DNA from: Erigeron canadensis
Lineage: Eukaryota > Streptophyta > Magnoliopsida > Asterales > Asteraceae
Direction of reading: 5' to 3'
Assembly (NCBI RefSeq): GCF_010389155.1
Contig: NC_057764.1
Span: forward strand, 682,001 to 746,000
Length of the DNA stretch: 64,000 nt
Shown here: one piece after another, positions 46,408-58,551 of the stretch
Position numbering within the stretch: position 1 is the stretch's first letter
How the letters are laid out: each line of letters starts with the position of its first letter
Program-made: the position numbers and the translations under genes
Notes under the pieces: model-generated
The model's database searches: none
What the model saw: the letters and a program-made list of their open reading frames with translations, nothing else
Told to the model about the DNA's origin: nothing

Positions 46408-47154
46408 ATCCTTCCTAAGCTTGAAGACCCAGGGAGTTTTCTAATTACTTGTTCTCTTGATGCTAAGCTTACTTGTGATGCTTTGGTCGATATTGGTGCA
46501 AGCATTAATTTAATGCCTTTTTCAGTTTATAGGCGATTGTCTTTAGCGGCTCTTAAGCCAACTCGGATGAGCATTAGGCTCGCCGATCATTCATTTCAGT
46601 ATCCCATGGGGATCGCGGAAAATTTGTGTGTTAAAGTAGGTCATATTGTCTTTTTGGCCGATTTTGTTATTCTTGAGATGGAAGAGGTCGCCAAGGTGCC
46701 TCTTATTTTAGGCCGACATTTCTTGTATACGGCCGATGCCATCATTCGTATTAAGGATAAGATTATTTCGTTAGGAATAGGAAATGATAGAATTTCATTT
46801 TCCATTGATAAAGCTTTGCAACATCCTTATTCTACCGATGATTCATGTTTCAGGATTGATGTAATCGAAGAAGATGAAGCTTTGGAAATGGAATTGATGA
46901 GTTTCTTGGACACGGATGAAGGAAAAGCTTTGCTAGCATGTAGTGAAGAAGAGCAAGTGATGGTTGCGGACATGGTACGAGAGATTATGGAAGTAAGCAC
47001 GGATGAATCAACACCGAAAGATGAGACTTTTGAGGAGATTGAGAGGGATGGTTTGAAGATTGAAACTTCGGTGGACAATCCACCAACCGATTTGGAGCTC
47101 AAGCCACTTCCCGAGCACTTGGAATATGCATTCCTTGAAGTTGGAGCTGTTTTA
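46408..47154 (+). pseudogene. Athila protease region
   Basis: The frame of gag continues after the stop with [20 protein letters not shown], then [20 protein letters not shown], where the catalytic triplet is DIG rather than DTG or DSG, then [20 protein letters not shown] (the LGRPFL-like motif). The acidic linker runs to [13 protein letters not shown] at about 47154. Normally the reverse transcriptase begins shortly after LEYAFL; here integrase follows. Confidence 0.82.
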
Positions 47155-48324
47155 GGGCAACAAGAAGATGGAATGATTAGAAGATGTGTTGCGGGTGGAG
47201 AAACTCGTTTGATTTTGGATGGATGTCACCGAGGGCCAACCGGTGGTCATTATGGACCAACCGTTACTAGTAAGAAAGTGTTTGATGCAGGTTTTTATTG
47301 GCCAACAATTTTCAAGGAAGCTCAAACTTTGGTGGATACTTGTGATGCGTGTCAACGTCAAGGGAACATCACAAAGAGAGATGAGATGCCTCAAAACTTC
47401 ATCCACGTTTGCGAAGTTTTTGATGTTTGGGGTATTGATTTTATGGGACCCTTTCCGCCTTCAAATAAGTGTCTTTACATTTTAGTGGCGGTTGATTATG
47501 TGTCTAAATGGGCCGAGGCTAAGGCCTTGCCAAAGAATGATGCAAGGGTTGTGATAGATTTCTTGAAACAATTATTTTGTCATTTTGGTTGTCCTAAGGC
47601 CTTAATAAGTGATCGTGGAACTCATTTTGCGAATCACCAACTTGCTAAGGTGTTGGAGAGATATGGTGTTCATCATCGTTTCTCTACTTCTTATCACCCG
47701 CAAACAAGTGGCCAAGTAGAAAATACAAATAGGGCATTAAAACGAATTTTAGAGAAAACCATAGGTGATAATCCTAAAAATTGGTCGAACAAATAAGATG
47801 ATGCATTATGGGCTTTTAGGACCGCATTCAAGACTCCACTTGAGACTACACCTTATCGGTTGTTGTATGGGAAAACATGTCATTTACCTTTAGAAATAGA
47901 GCATAAAGCTTATTGGGCTCTTAGGAATTGTAATATGGATTTAATTGAAAGTGGTGAATTAAGAATGTTACAATTGAATGAGTTAGATGAGTTAAGGTTG
48001 CATGCTTATGAAAATTCAAAGCTCTATAAAGAAAGAACAAAGGTTTGGCATGATCGTAGGTTGAGAAAGAAAGATTTTAAGGTAGGTGATAAAGTCTTGT
48101 TGTTCATTTCAAAGTTTAAATTGAAACAACCTAAATTGACTTCAAGATGGATGGAACCTTATGTCATTAAACATATTTATCCTTTGGGGTATGTGGAATT
48201 GTATAAAGTGAATGGGGAAACATTTATTGTCAATGGCCATAGGTTGAAAATTTTTAATGAAGAAACTTGTGATGAGGAAGTTGAGGTGGATCAACTCTCT
48301 TTTATGAAATTTATAAGTAATTGA
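47155..48324 (+). pseudogene. Athila integrase
   Basis: [20 protein letters not shown] starts the zinc-binding HHCC region ([20 protein letters not shown]). The core has all three catalytic residues: [19 protein letters not shown] and [12 protein letters not shown] stop at 47794-47796 precedes DDALWAFRTAFKTPLETTPY, and the C-terminal part RKKDFKVGDKVLLFISKFKL follows to the stop at 48322-48324. Apart from the stop the frame is open and continuous with gag and protease. Confidence 0.88.
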
Positions 48325-48931
48325 GAATGTGAGTCTAGCTAACGACTCCTTAATAAATTAAGCGCTTCTCGGGAGGCAACCCGTGTGTTTTTAATTTTAG
48401 TTTATTTCATTTTTCGTTCTTTATATTGAAAAACCCAAAAACATTTGAAAAATCGAAAAAACCAAAAAGATTTTTATTTTGTTAGTTTAGTTATGTTTAT
48501 TTCTCGTTTTTATAGCTTTTAGTTGAGATGTGCAGGTTCCGAAGTGTCCAAAAGTGTTACGGTAAGTCATAACGAGCCAAGGTAAGTGCGAAAGGTAAGT
48601 TTGGCTAGTGGTGCGCCGCACCTGAAGGTGAATCAGGAGAAGGGATTTTTCTGATAAGGAAATGCGACGCACCAAGTATGGGGGTGCGCCGCACCACCTA
48701 TGTTTTTGACCAAATTGACCCAGTTTGACTTGCATTGACTTTTTGGATTGGGTTAAGATTCTTGTAGGGCCGAAAATCTGGGGAATAAGGCTAACCATTT
48801 GTTCTTTTCTCTTCTCCTGGCACGACACAAAACACACACACATTCATAGCTTTTGTTTTCTTTGCTTCTAAAAACTTTCAATTCTTAAAATCAAATTTCA
48901 AATTCTCTTTACTACTTCATTATTTTTCAAG
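48325..48931. other. Non-coding start of the Athila 3' region
   Basis: No coding signal. It holds three GGTGCGNCGCACC-like words at 48610-48622, 48663-48673 and 48683-48695. Confidence 0.6.
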
Positions 48932-49996
48932 ATGGTTAGGGGATTATTCTCAAGGGTAAGTGTTCTTCCATTTTTCTCCATTGTTCATCTTTAATCCGAA
49001 ATTAAAGGAAGATTTTCCAAATTAATGAGTTTAAAACGAAATTACTTGAATCTTTTGAATAGGTTTTGTGTTTTTCATTGATTACATTATCATTGTACTA
49101 GTAATTTCGTTTAATTTAAAGAAATTCGGATTAGGGTTCTTGAGAAATTTGGAAATAATTTGGGGGTTTTGATGGTAGATAGGTTAGGATGGTATGTTGA
49201 TGCTTGAATTAGTGTGTAATCGTTTCAATTTTGCTTAATTTCGTGTTGATTATTTAGATTGTGATTGAGGTTTTTGAAAGTGACATATATTTGAACTAAA
49301 GAGGGAAGTTTGTTTGTTTGTTCATAGAAATTCTGGAATCAATTTGAAAAGAAAAGAAATTTTTTTCTAAAGAAGGTGCGTCGCACCATATAGGGGTGCG
49401 ACGCATATCGGGGGGTGCAGGATTTTGAAACTTCAAGAGGTGCAACGCACCAGTATGGGGGTGCGCCACACCTGGGTGTCTGGAATTTTTGTTTTTGTTC
49501 GTTTTTGTTTCCCATGACTTATGTTCGCTTGTTTTGTTGTTTTTGTTTATTTTTGCAGAAAGGGAAGCAAGTTGAGGGTTCAAGTAGCAGTGAGGAATTC
49601 GTTCCCGAGATTAGGCGTGGTCAGCAAGAGCACTTATCTTCTTTGCAGGGGGCTGTTTTTGGTTTACAGGGATCTACGGACATGTTGCTTGATAATGCCC
49701 GGATGGCGAATAGTATGCTTCATCGAGTGCTCGGTCAGCAAGAGCACTACCGTCCAATGTGGGAGAGGCAATATGAGCAATATCATCAGTAGCAATATAG
49801 TCAAGTGGATGAGGATGAGCACCCAGAGATCCCTACTTATACTCCTCATGAGATAGTGCCTCCTAGTCAAGGTACTTTTGATTATCTCTTCCCTTCACAG
49901 GGTTATCAGCAGGAGACATATTCGTATAGACCTCCCGAGTTTGATTCGGCTACTCAGACTACGGGCTATGGGATGTATATCGGTGCTCCTAGATAG
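48932..49996 (+). pseudogene. Possible spliced small gene in the Athila 3' region
   Basis: A short first exon 48932-48955 (MVRGLFSR) ends at AGG/GTAAGT. An acceptor TTTTTGCAG at 49550-49558 opens KGKQVEGSSSSEEFVPEIRR, RGQQEHLSSLQGAVFGLQGS and on to HQ, a stop (49790-49792), then QYSQVDEDEHPEIPTYTPHE to a stop at 49994-49996. Splicing keeps the frame. The position is where Athila elements carry an env-like frame, but no signal peptide or membrane segment is seen, so I do not call it env. Gln, Tyr and Pro are enriched. Function unknown. Confidence 0.45.
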
Positions 49997-52271
49997 GGGG
50001 AGATTTCTTTAGTTATTCCACACCGGGTGGATATGAGACTAGAGGTCATACGGGTATGGGTACTCCTCATGTTGCTCCGGGTGATGACTGGTTTGCTGCT
50101 GAGCGTAATCCTGATGGTGCTGACAGTGTTCCCTCTGTGTTCCCCACTCCTTGATTTTAATGATGTTTTGGTGATGAGATGGCGGTGCCGGATTCCGTGG
50201 GCATTAAGTCATCATGGTTATATTTGGTTCACTTTGGTAGATGGTTATTGGAACATTGCACATTTGTTTTCAATTTGGTTGTAATGCCCTTTGTTGGCAC
50301 CATAACATTTTACTTTTTCCGTATTTAGGGTAGTTTATTTGGTTATGTAAGGATGAACACTAAGTATGGGGGGGTGGTTGTTTATATTCATTCAACTAAT
50401 ATTCTAATGCTTATTATGTTTGAGTTTGTTTTGGTTGTGTTTTATGCTTTTGGAGAGGAGTAATTCATATGCATATGCTGGCAGTAAGTTCAGCACCCAT
50501 TCATTTTGACGATTTCATTAAGCATACAAACATTTACCAACATCCAGCAAGTTTTCGTAATACTTTTCTTTTCTTTTCTTTTATTTTTGCTTTTACCTAT
50601 TTCCCGTTAGTTTATTTTTAGTTCATTGTACAATGAGGACATGGTACAACTCAAGCATGGGGGGTAGGTAAATAGGAAAAAGTCGGGTGAAATTGAGACT
50701 TTTTGATAAGATTGAGTAGATTTTTAACTTTTGATTGCTTTTCATATAGTTTAATTACTTTGTCATTTAAGATTTAATCATATTAATATTCCTTTGGTAA
50801 AATGTTTTAAGTTGTGAAATGTGTTTTGAATGATCGTTAAGGCAAAAATTCCTTTGGGATTGATTACATGACTAGCACACTCTACCACAAAACACCCAAA
50901 TATGTGAGATATTGATTCATTTAGAGATTTGATAGGTGTTACGGTTTTGGTTTAGTTGTCTTGTAAATTTGTCCCTCTCATAGACTTTTGGATTTATCCG
51001 GAAGTAAGAGTCTCTTTTAGAGCTTTGAACTATGATGTGCAAGTTTGGGGCTAATTTATTCCATTTCCGTTTATTTCTTTCTTTGATATGAGTGTACCGG
51101 TGATTGCGTTGATTCTAGAACTTTTCTTAGTTGATCGTCCCGTAGTTTGCTAGATGATAAAGAGGTAAATTTAGGATTAAACCATTTTTCTTTGTTTATT
51201 CACCCTTTGTTATGTTTATCATTGTTTAACCATGTTTTGTATGCATGTGTTTAAGTAGCTAATCACATTGGCTAGTGAATTCCCCTTGTTAAACCCTTGT
51301 TGCACTCATTTTTAGTGCAAGATACACTTAGAAAACATGTTGAGCCTAACCTTTCGTTTGTCTTAAATCCACTTAAATATGCAACCTATCCTCACCATAC
51401 CGATAGTCGAAATCCTTGATTGATCATTAGTTGTCTATGCTAGTTGGATGATTTGGGGTTGTCTTGATTGTGTCGGGTTGGTGTATTCTCTATTGGGAGT
51501 AGATTGATGTCATCATAATTATTGATTAAGTAGAAGTTGGTACATAAGTTTAAACCAACAAAATGTTCTTAAATTGTTTATATTCTTCATTTGAAGTTGG
51601 TTGAGTTCGTTAAAGCCAATATGGGTAAGATTCGGTGGTTTGAAGTCGTTTGAAGGTAATACACCACAATGGTGTCGGTATTTATCAGTCTATTGGGGGA
51701 GTAGAGTCGGGAGAACGTCTTTTGGGCTTTGGATAGATGGCAACTAGTGATATGGGTTGTGTTGGACTAGACTATATGTAAAACTTTGTTAATTGTTTGT
51801 GTTATTTCCTTTTAACACCAATTATATCCTTAAATTTCCATACACATTGTTAATGACCCTTGTAAGCCTTTGTACATTACAACCGTGTTTATTACCTCTT
51901 TTGATAGACGTTATATGGTGCTTGTGCCATGGCGACATAAGGACGATTCTATTACAAGCTTATGGTTAAAATATATGCATCACGACTAGGCTTCGAGTGA
52001 TTGATAAGAAATTTCAACCCAATAGTTTGTTAGTTGGAGAAAGTTAGTTGAGATGTTCTTCTTTCATTTGATTAAAAGTGCTTAGTCATGTTTTCTAGGC
52101 TAGTAGATCATTCAAGTATTGCCAAACATTTCAATTTTTCATTTAAGATTAAAACTGCTTAAACTATTCTTATGGTTTTGCTTCTTTTTGGATTATTGTC
52201 ATGTTTTGCAATTGAGAACCAAGGGAATGAATGTTTTGAAATCTGAATTGGCTTGAGGACAAGCAAAGCTT
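49997..52271. other. Non-coding Athila 3' region with polypurine-like tracts
   Basis: No coding frame of quality. Two G-rich tracts, AAGTATGGGGGGG at 50362-50374 and AAGCATGGGGGG at 50653-50664, mimic the true polypurine tract at 52272-52286. Confidence 0.6.
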
Positions 52272-52286
52272 AAGTATGGGGGGATT
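52272..52286 (+). promoter_or_regulatory. Polypurine tract of the Athila element
   Basis: AAGTATGGGGGGATT directly precedes the 3' LTR start TGATATG. Confidence 0.88.
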
Positions 52287-53749
52287 TGATATGTCCATTT
52301 ATATGCATATTTCCATATCGTTTCTAAGTCGTTTTAAGCTTAATTATGTGCAAATTACATGTATATTCGATGCTTTGATGGTATTGTTAGTGGTTGTAGG
52401 CTTAGAACAGGTGAAATGGTTAGAAATAGCTTTCGGATGACTAGAAGATGCACTAGTATGGTTCATGGACGCATACGAGTGAAGACGGAATGAAAACTAC
52501 AAGTTTTGGCAGAAAACAGAGCAGGTGCGTCGCACCTGGTAGAGTGGTGCGGAGCATTTTCTTCTCAGAAAGTTGGAAGATGTTAGAAAGCAGGGAGGTG
52601 CGGCGCACCAACCCTGTGGTGCGTCGCATATTGGGCAGGATTATTTTTGGAAACAAGGTCAGGTGCGCCGCACCCGAAGCTTGGTGCGTCGCACCTATAG
52701 GTCGGTTTGTGAAGACTTTTGTAAGCTCTATAAATACAAGACCATAACCCTCCCATTCGATATACAATCACCTCTAGTCGATTTTAGGGTTCTTTGGGGC
52801 TATTCTCAGCAGCTCTTTCGTCCATCAAGGTCTAAGGGTTGTTCGTGAGCTTCAAGGCATTCGTTTATCGATTTTCTTAGCGTTTACTTGTTTTCTACAC
52901 ATTGATACAATATGTTCTTCTATATTTTTACTCTTTGTGCTTTGTTTTTGATTATGAGTAGCTAAATAATTCGTCATCCACCGAGATGAAGTGATACATT
53001 GAATAATGGTTGCATAATCTTTTGAATTCAAGTTAATTTGATTTAACGTTGTGTCGTAATCTTAGCTTATTAATTCTTTGCTATTTAACTCTTAATTGCG
53101 GATAGTTTTTGCATGATCTCAGTAGTAACTTAGGTTGTGTAGAAGTTATTTTGATTGCTTTGTTAGAAGCGATTGTTTCTATGACGGGTACGGTAGAAAT
53201 TAATTAATAGTTAATAAGAGTTAACGGGTTAATGGTTGGGTACAATCAATAGACACAATTGTTATCTAAATAACCAAAATAATTAGTTGACTAGGAAAGT
53301 TATGAAAGGCGTCTTGGGGTACCGGTCTTAGTAATGGAACTAGTTAATTAAGGGAATTGAATAAAGTAACGAACTTGACGGGTACGGGGTGAGTCTTTGT
53401 TTAGTTCTCGGTTATATGCAACCTAAATAATGTGTATCATGGAGTCGAAGTGGATGATCTTCTCATCCTATTTGATTTAAAACAATTTTCTTTTCAATAA
53501 ATTCTTAGGAATTTCTAACTCTTTCAATCAACTAACTTTTAATATAAAAACCAAGATGACGTGGTGTCTTTAAAAAACCAAACTCTTTTTAACTACTTAA
53601 AACTCGCTAGCTCTTTGTAGTCTCTGTGGAACGAACCTTTACTTACTTTAATCTATAATGCATACGAACGGGTCCATTGCCCGATTGTGTGTAGTATTCG
53701 ATTCGGAGTATTTTTAAGGATTTTAATTTAACTAGATTTTCACACATCA
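52287..53749 (+). repeat. 3' LTR of the Athila element
   Basis: Matches the 5' LTR with scattered substitutions and one deletion of about 33 bp. It carries the same six palindromic GGTGCGNCGCACC-like words (from 52524). A deletion after GTTCTCGGTTATA removes the sequence found at 43699-43731 in the 5' LTR. Confidence 0.95.
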
Positions 53750-54102
53750 ATATGTTATATTAGACATATCCTATAAGTTTTGGACCCTGAAAAAGTTGGA
53801 TGAAGCTTGGAAAAATTTTGTTTGAGAATTGAAGAACTGCGGTTGCGAGCACGGTCGGTTGTGCTCCCAGAAAGCTGAACATCAAGACGAAAATACTACA
53901 AGCGTTGAGCACGGTTATTCTTTGATAACAATTAGGACTCTTATTTTAGTGACAATTCTAACTATAAAAAATTAAATATAAATACTTTTTGTAACTTTTT
54001 AAAAAAACTACTCTAGTTGATGGTTAAAAATAAATATAAATTAAGTATTCAAAGTTAAAAAGTATAAATTATTGATGGAAAACAAAAAAAATGTAAATTA
54101 TA

Positions 54103-55030
54103 CTAATACCCGTGCGTGATGCACGGATTGACAATAATATTTATGTTTATAATTCATTTTATCTGTAATAAGGTTTATATACTTATTTGATGTATGTATA
54201 TTATAAAAGTATGTAGCATAAACCTGAAAGATAATCACAAATATTTAGGGTGACAATGAAATGAAAATAGAAGATGTTTCCCACATCTAAATTACGTGCA
54301 AACAAATAGAAGGATCATATGCTTAAAAAAAACATATAACATAAATTTTTATAAGTTAAATGATCATCTACAATACAAAAAATATCATGCTTATTGAGAA
54401 AGAGTGATTTTTTAAGGCCCCAAATCAGATAACTTAAAAGTACTATAATAATAATAATAATAATATATTAATGACAATGACAAAAAAAATATAAAATATA
54501 AGGGTAAAAAACACTTAGAATATGTAAAGCAACATGCTTGTTGCAAAAGAGTAATTTTTAAACACATAGATCAATTAACTAAATATAAATATATTTATAA
54601 TAAGCAAATATGCTAATTAATAATAACCCAAAAGAATAATAATAATAATAATAAAAGGATTAGAAGCTTACCAGTCGTATGATTTGTAATAGATGTAAAG
54701 AAGAAAAAAACAATGATCGAATGATTCGAAATATTACATACGGGGGCAATGGATTTGTGAAAGTTTCAAAAAATATTAGGAAACTAATAAATATATCCTC
54801 TTGATAAATCATATGGATTTTGTTATCCTAATACGAATACAAATATCAAGTAACAATAAATTTATTAATTTGTAAATATCCTAGTTTGAATACGGTTAGA
54901 AGTGATTAACATAAGGAATTTAATACGTAGATTTTTTTTAAAAAATTGATTAAATTGACACTTGTCGATTTAATATGACACCACGTGTTGATCAAAAAAA
55001 ACTACAATCCTGTTTTGGTTTATTGGTAGA
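54103..55030 (-). mobile_element. Non-autonomous Helitron-like element
   Basis: 928 bp. The minus-strand 5' end TCTACCAATAAACC is preceded by A. The 3' end has a hairpin CCGTGC-ATCAC-GCACGG followed by GGTATTAG and then T, consistent with insertion between A and T; the terminal word is TTAG rather than the usual CTAG. The body is AT-rich with AAT microsatellites (54448-54466; 54637-54653) and no coding frame. Confidence 0.68.
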
Positions 55031-55164
55031 TATCTACATGATGCCGACGTTCGTTAATTAAATATATTGTTTTAGTTACAAATTTGAACAAAGTAACTTA
55101 GTTACATTATTATTTGAAGGAGGGAGTTTTAGAATACAAATGAACGTACGTTCGTAAACTGTGT

Positions 55165-58100
55165 CTATCGTACAACCACACGACATTTCATTGGTGTCTT
55201 TAGCTCAAGAGAGAGTTTTAGGCACTCTGAAAGGTCTACTGCTTTTGCGGATGACGGAAGCCACTTATAGTGTTGGAGAAGTCGTGCAAGCCACAAGTGA
55301 ACCGTGGCTAGTCCCAATGGCTTCCCGGGGCATACCCTACGACCAGAACCAAACGGTGCGAGCCTAAGGTCAGAACCCATGATTGGGAAGTCTTCTTCCA
55401 TGAACCTATCCGGGTTGAAATCCCATGGATTTTTCCATATGGAGGAGTCATGTGTGATGGCCCACATGTTAACCATTGCGGTTGTCCCCGCTGGGATGAA
55501 AAACTTAGCAACGTGTACATCAACGGTTGCTAGACGAGCCCAGGAGAGTAATGGGCCAGGGGGGTGCAACCTTAGGACTTCTTTGACAATGGCTTGAAGA
55601 TAACATAGATTTGGGATATCAGAATCTTGAACATGTCGTCTGTGTCTGCTGCCCACATGCTCATCAATCTCATGTTGCGCCTTTGCTTGAATGTCCTGGT
55701 GCAACACCATTCGCGCCATGATCCATTCGAGAAGGATGGCAACTGTATCTGTTCCTCGAAAGATCATCTCCTGTACGTTTAACAAAACAATCAAGTTAGT
55801 TAATTAGTTGGTATATATATATATATAGAGGCGAAAAAGATAATTTAACCGGCCTCTGTCTTTCAAAGATAAATTTTTTTTTCTTTTAGACGACCAACTA
55901 AGACAATTTTTGGTACTTCATACGCGACGACTCAATGACTAAAGTTACACACATACTGGCCCAACCTAAACGCACGAAGCCTATATCCGGGAAAAATAAT
56001 GCGCCTACCCAAAGGCCCACTAGTGGTAAATTAACCGGCCCGGTAGCCAAATCCTTAATTCGGTGTTCCTTCATTGAGCATAATGTTAAAGAACAAATAA
56101 TGTTGATGACAAGAATTAATTAACCTTGGTCAGTTATACCAAAAACCAACACTTTTAACTATTTCAACCGAATGCCTTTGACCACAAATAGAATTGTTAA
56201 GCATTTGACGAAATTAGTCATGGATATATTGGTCACAAAATTAAGTTGTATTAACTAGTCGAGTCAAAGGCTTTTCAACCCTACCAACCTTCACTTTTGA
56301 CGAAATTAGTCCTTGATATATTTGATTCGTTCTTAATTTCCTTTTCAATTCACCGCATCTAATTATACAATTAAAATATACAGTTCAATTCCTAACCTAA
56401 AGTCATGCTGAATATCTAGTAAAGAAAGATTATTACTTTACTATAAAAATATATATATATATGATGATTTTGGGAGAACATCCCGCCACTCATGAAATAT
56501 TCTTCATCAAACAAATAATCAACGCAATAACAATATTTAATTAAGATGGATATACAATATTAGTTAAAAGGACATTCTTAATTATATGTTGAAGCTGAAC
56601 TGTTTGTAGTTAATACTTAATTTTGAGTTTACACATGGATACAATATTTGCTGATCAAATGTTGTGGTTTTAAGATAAACCACAAGTAGTTTAAAATGTT
56701 ACACTAGTTCTGTAGTTCATACATGTGCCAAAATATTTAGATCTATATATATATATGACTAGCTCAAAGGGGAGACATATATAAAGATATAATATATATA
56801 TATATGGTAGAATTGAAGTAGCTAGTTTTCTTTTTTTTTTTTCGAACATAAGTATAGTAGCTAGGTAGTTTTCATCTTCTTAATAGCAAATTAAAGTATG
56901 TTAATTAATAGTCCTTAATTAATTGAGTAACTAATTAATTAAATACTCCAGCATTCTTTGCATTTCCATAAAATTAAGAAATAGCATATGTTACGAGTAG
57001 TTGGTTCATGTACTATATATGCATATGAGAGGCCGGGGAAAATAGCTAGCTAGCTAGCTAGGGCCATGAGAGAGAAAGAGATCGAACGAAAAGTGAGAGA
57101 TGTACGGTCGGAAGAAATATGATGCACCACCAAACCAAACAAATATTTATGTACAAATATATATGAGAAATTTTTAACGTGCATGAAAACACTTGTACCT
57201 TCCATATTAAAAGTTCATATCCTAATTTTCATGGTAAATATAAAAATAATTTATGCACCTTATATATAACAAACCCTAATATATATCAAAAGAAAATGAA
57301 TAGCTATAATTATATATATTTGTGTGGAATGTTATAGTTAAAAGAATATATTTAGTACATATATGCATGTGTGTGAAATAAATACATATAGAGATCGAGG
57401 GAGATCAAGACTTACCCATAGAACAGCCAACATATCATCATGTGTGAGTTGATCCTCATTAGGCAAACACAACAATATACTAAGAAAATCATTCTGCCCA
57501 TTGTCAACACCTTCAAAATTTCTTTTTCTTTCTTCAATAATTTGACCTATGAGATTTTTGACTTTTATAGTCAACTTGTGACACCTCCTTCGGACCCCAC
57601 TAAAGTCCAAAACCCTAATTGGAAAATAATCACCCCAATGAAATTCACCTATCAACTCATACCCTTCTTTCACCATAAACCTTAATTCTTCTTCTTTTTC
57701 AATTCCTAAACCACATCCAAACACACTCTCCATGACATTTCTCAAAGAACCTTTTTGCAATATCCCTCTCAACTCCACAATCCTTCTCTCCATCATCTCT
57801 TTTGACACCTTTTCGACCATTTCATTGCACACTTGTTGTCTAACCCATTCGAGACCCGAAACTCTTTTGGGAGAGAACATGTGGTTTGAGGCAATCCTCC
57901 TTAGATGTCTCCAATACATCCCCGATGGTGCAAACCCAATAGCTCGTTCAAACATGAGCAAACTTGCGGATTCCTTTATAGGACGGTCCGAAAAGGCACT
58001 ACCACTTAATATTTCCTTTGCAGTCTCAGGGTGGCTGGTAATAACAACACGAGTTGAGCCAAGGCTAAATGCCATAAGACGAGTTGCATCCATCGAGCTA

Positions 58101-58369
58101 GCCATTGAGGCAAGTTTCCGATGAGCATGATAACCCATTTTAGGTAAAATCCCTAGGAAAGGCCAACCGACCGGACCAGGGATTTTACTAGGGTTTAGCT
58201 TAGAATCTCTCCATGCAAACCCGCCAGGGACTAACCATGTGTTAATAACTAAGGGAAAGAGAGATAAAAGAGAAACGAAAAAGAGAAGTGGAAGAGATAG
58301 ATCATCATTAAAGGATAATAGAAAGCATAGGATTAGAAACAAGCAACTTGCCTTAAAAAAGGTTTTCAT
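55165..58369 (-). CDS. CYP78A: Cytochrome P450, CYP78A family
   Basis: Two exons on the minus strand: 58369-57416 and 55770-55165. The 1645-bp intron (GTAAGT...GTACAG) is in phase 0 and joins AVLW to [16 protein letters not shown]. Product 519 residues, usual for the family. An N-terminal membrane anchor (about 1-45) and proline hinge [11 protein letters not shown] (63-73) place it on the ER. C-helix WRHLRR; I-helix FRGTDT (322-327); K-helix KEVLR (381-385); FNPDRF (436-441); heme loop [11 protein letters not shown] (457-467) with the axial Cys at 465. CYP78A enzymes in other plants (e.g. KLUH) control organ and seed size through an unidentified mobile signal; substrate not established. A TATA-like ACTATATATC lies about 85 bases upstream of the ATG. 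All signatures intact, no stop. Confidence 0.96.
55771..57415 (-). other. CYP78A intron with microsatellites
   Basis: Contains TA runs (55813-55826, 56449-56462, 56742-56755, 56790-56804), a poly-T at 56830-56842 and a GCTA repeat at 57045-57061. No other gene seen on either strand. The intron position after the exon encoding AVLW is the conserved CYP78A site. Confidence 0.8.
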
Positions 58370-58551
58370 TTTCCTTGAAACTTATATACAATTAATAAAG
58401 CTTATTGTAAATGTACATGTAGTGATAGATATTGCATGTGAGGATCGGAGGTAGATATATAGTACATGGAAAGTGATTAGTTCATTGGGTTTAGTAACTT
58501 AACCATAGTTATTCAGCGTGTAGTACGTACGTAGGTCTGTGAGTTATTATC

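Larger units (their letters stand above)
42569..53749 (+). mobile_element. Athila-type Ty3/gypsy element without reverse transcriptase
   Basis: 11,181 bp with a perfect ATATG duplication (42564-42568 and 53750-53754). LTRs are 1497 and 1463 bp, about 2% different by eye, the second lacking about 33 bp present at 43699-43731. Order: LTR, primer site, gag, protease, integrase, about 4 kb of mostly non-coding 3' region, polypurine tract, LTR. Gag sequence, long LTRs, primer site and long 3' region fit Athila. Reverse transcriptase and RNase H are missing from the expected position near 47150. Confidence 0.93.

Noticed and set aside
48932..49996. Env-like protein of the Athila element
   Set aside because: No signal peptide, membrane segment or glycoprotein character; kept only as an unknown small gene.
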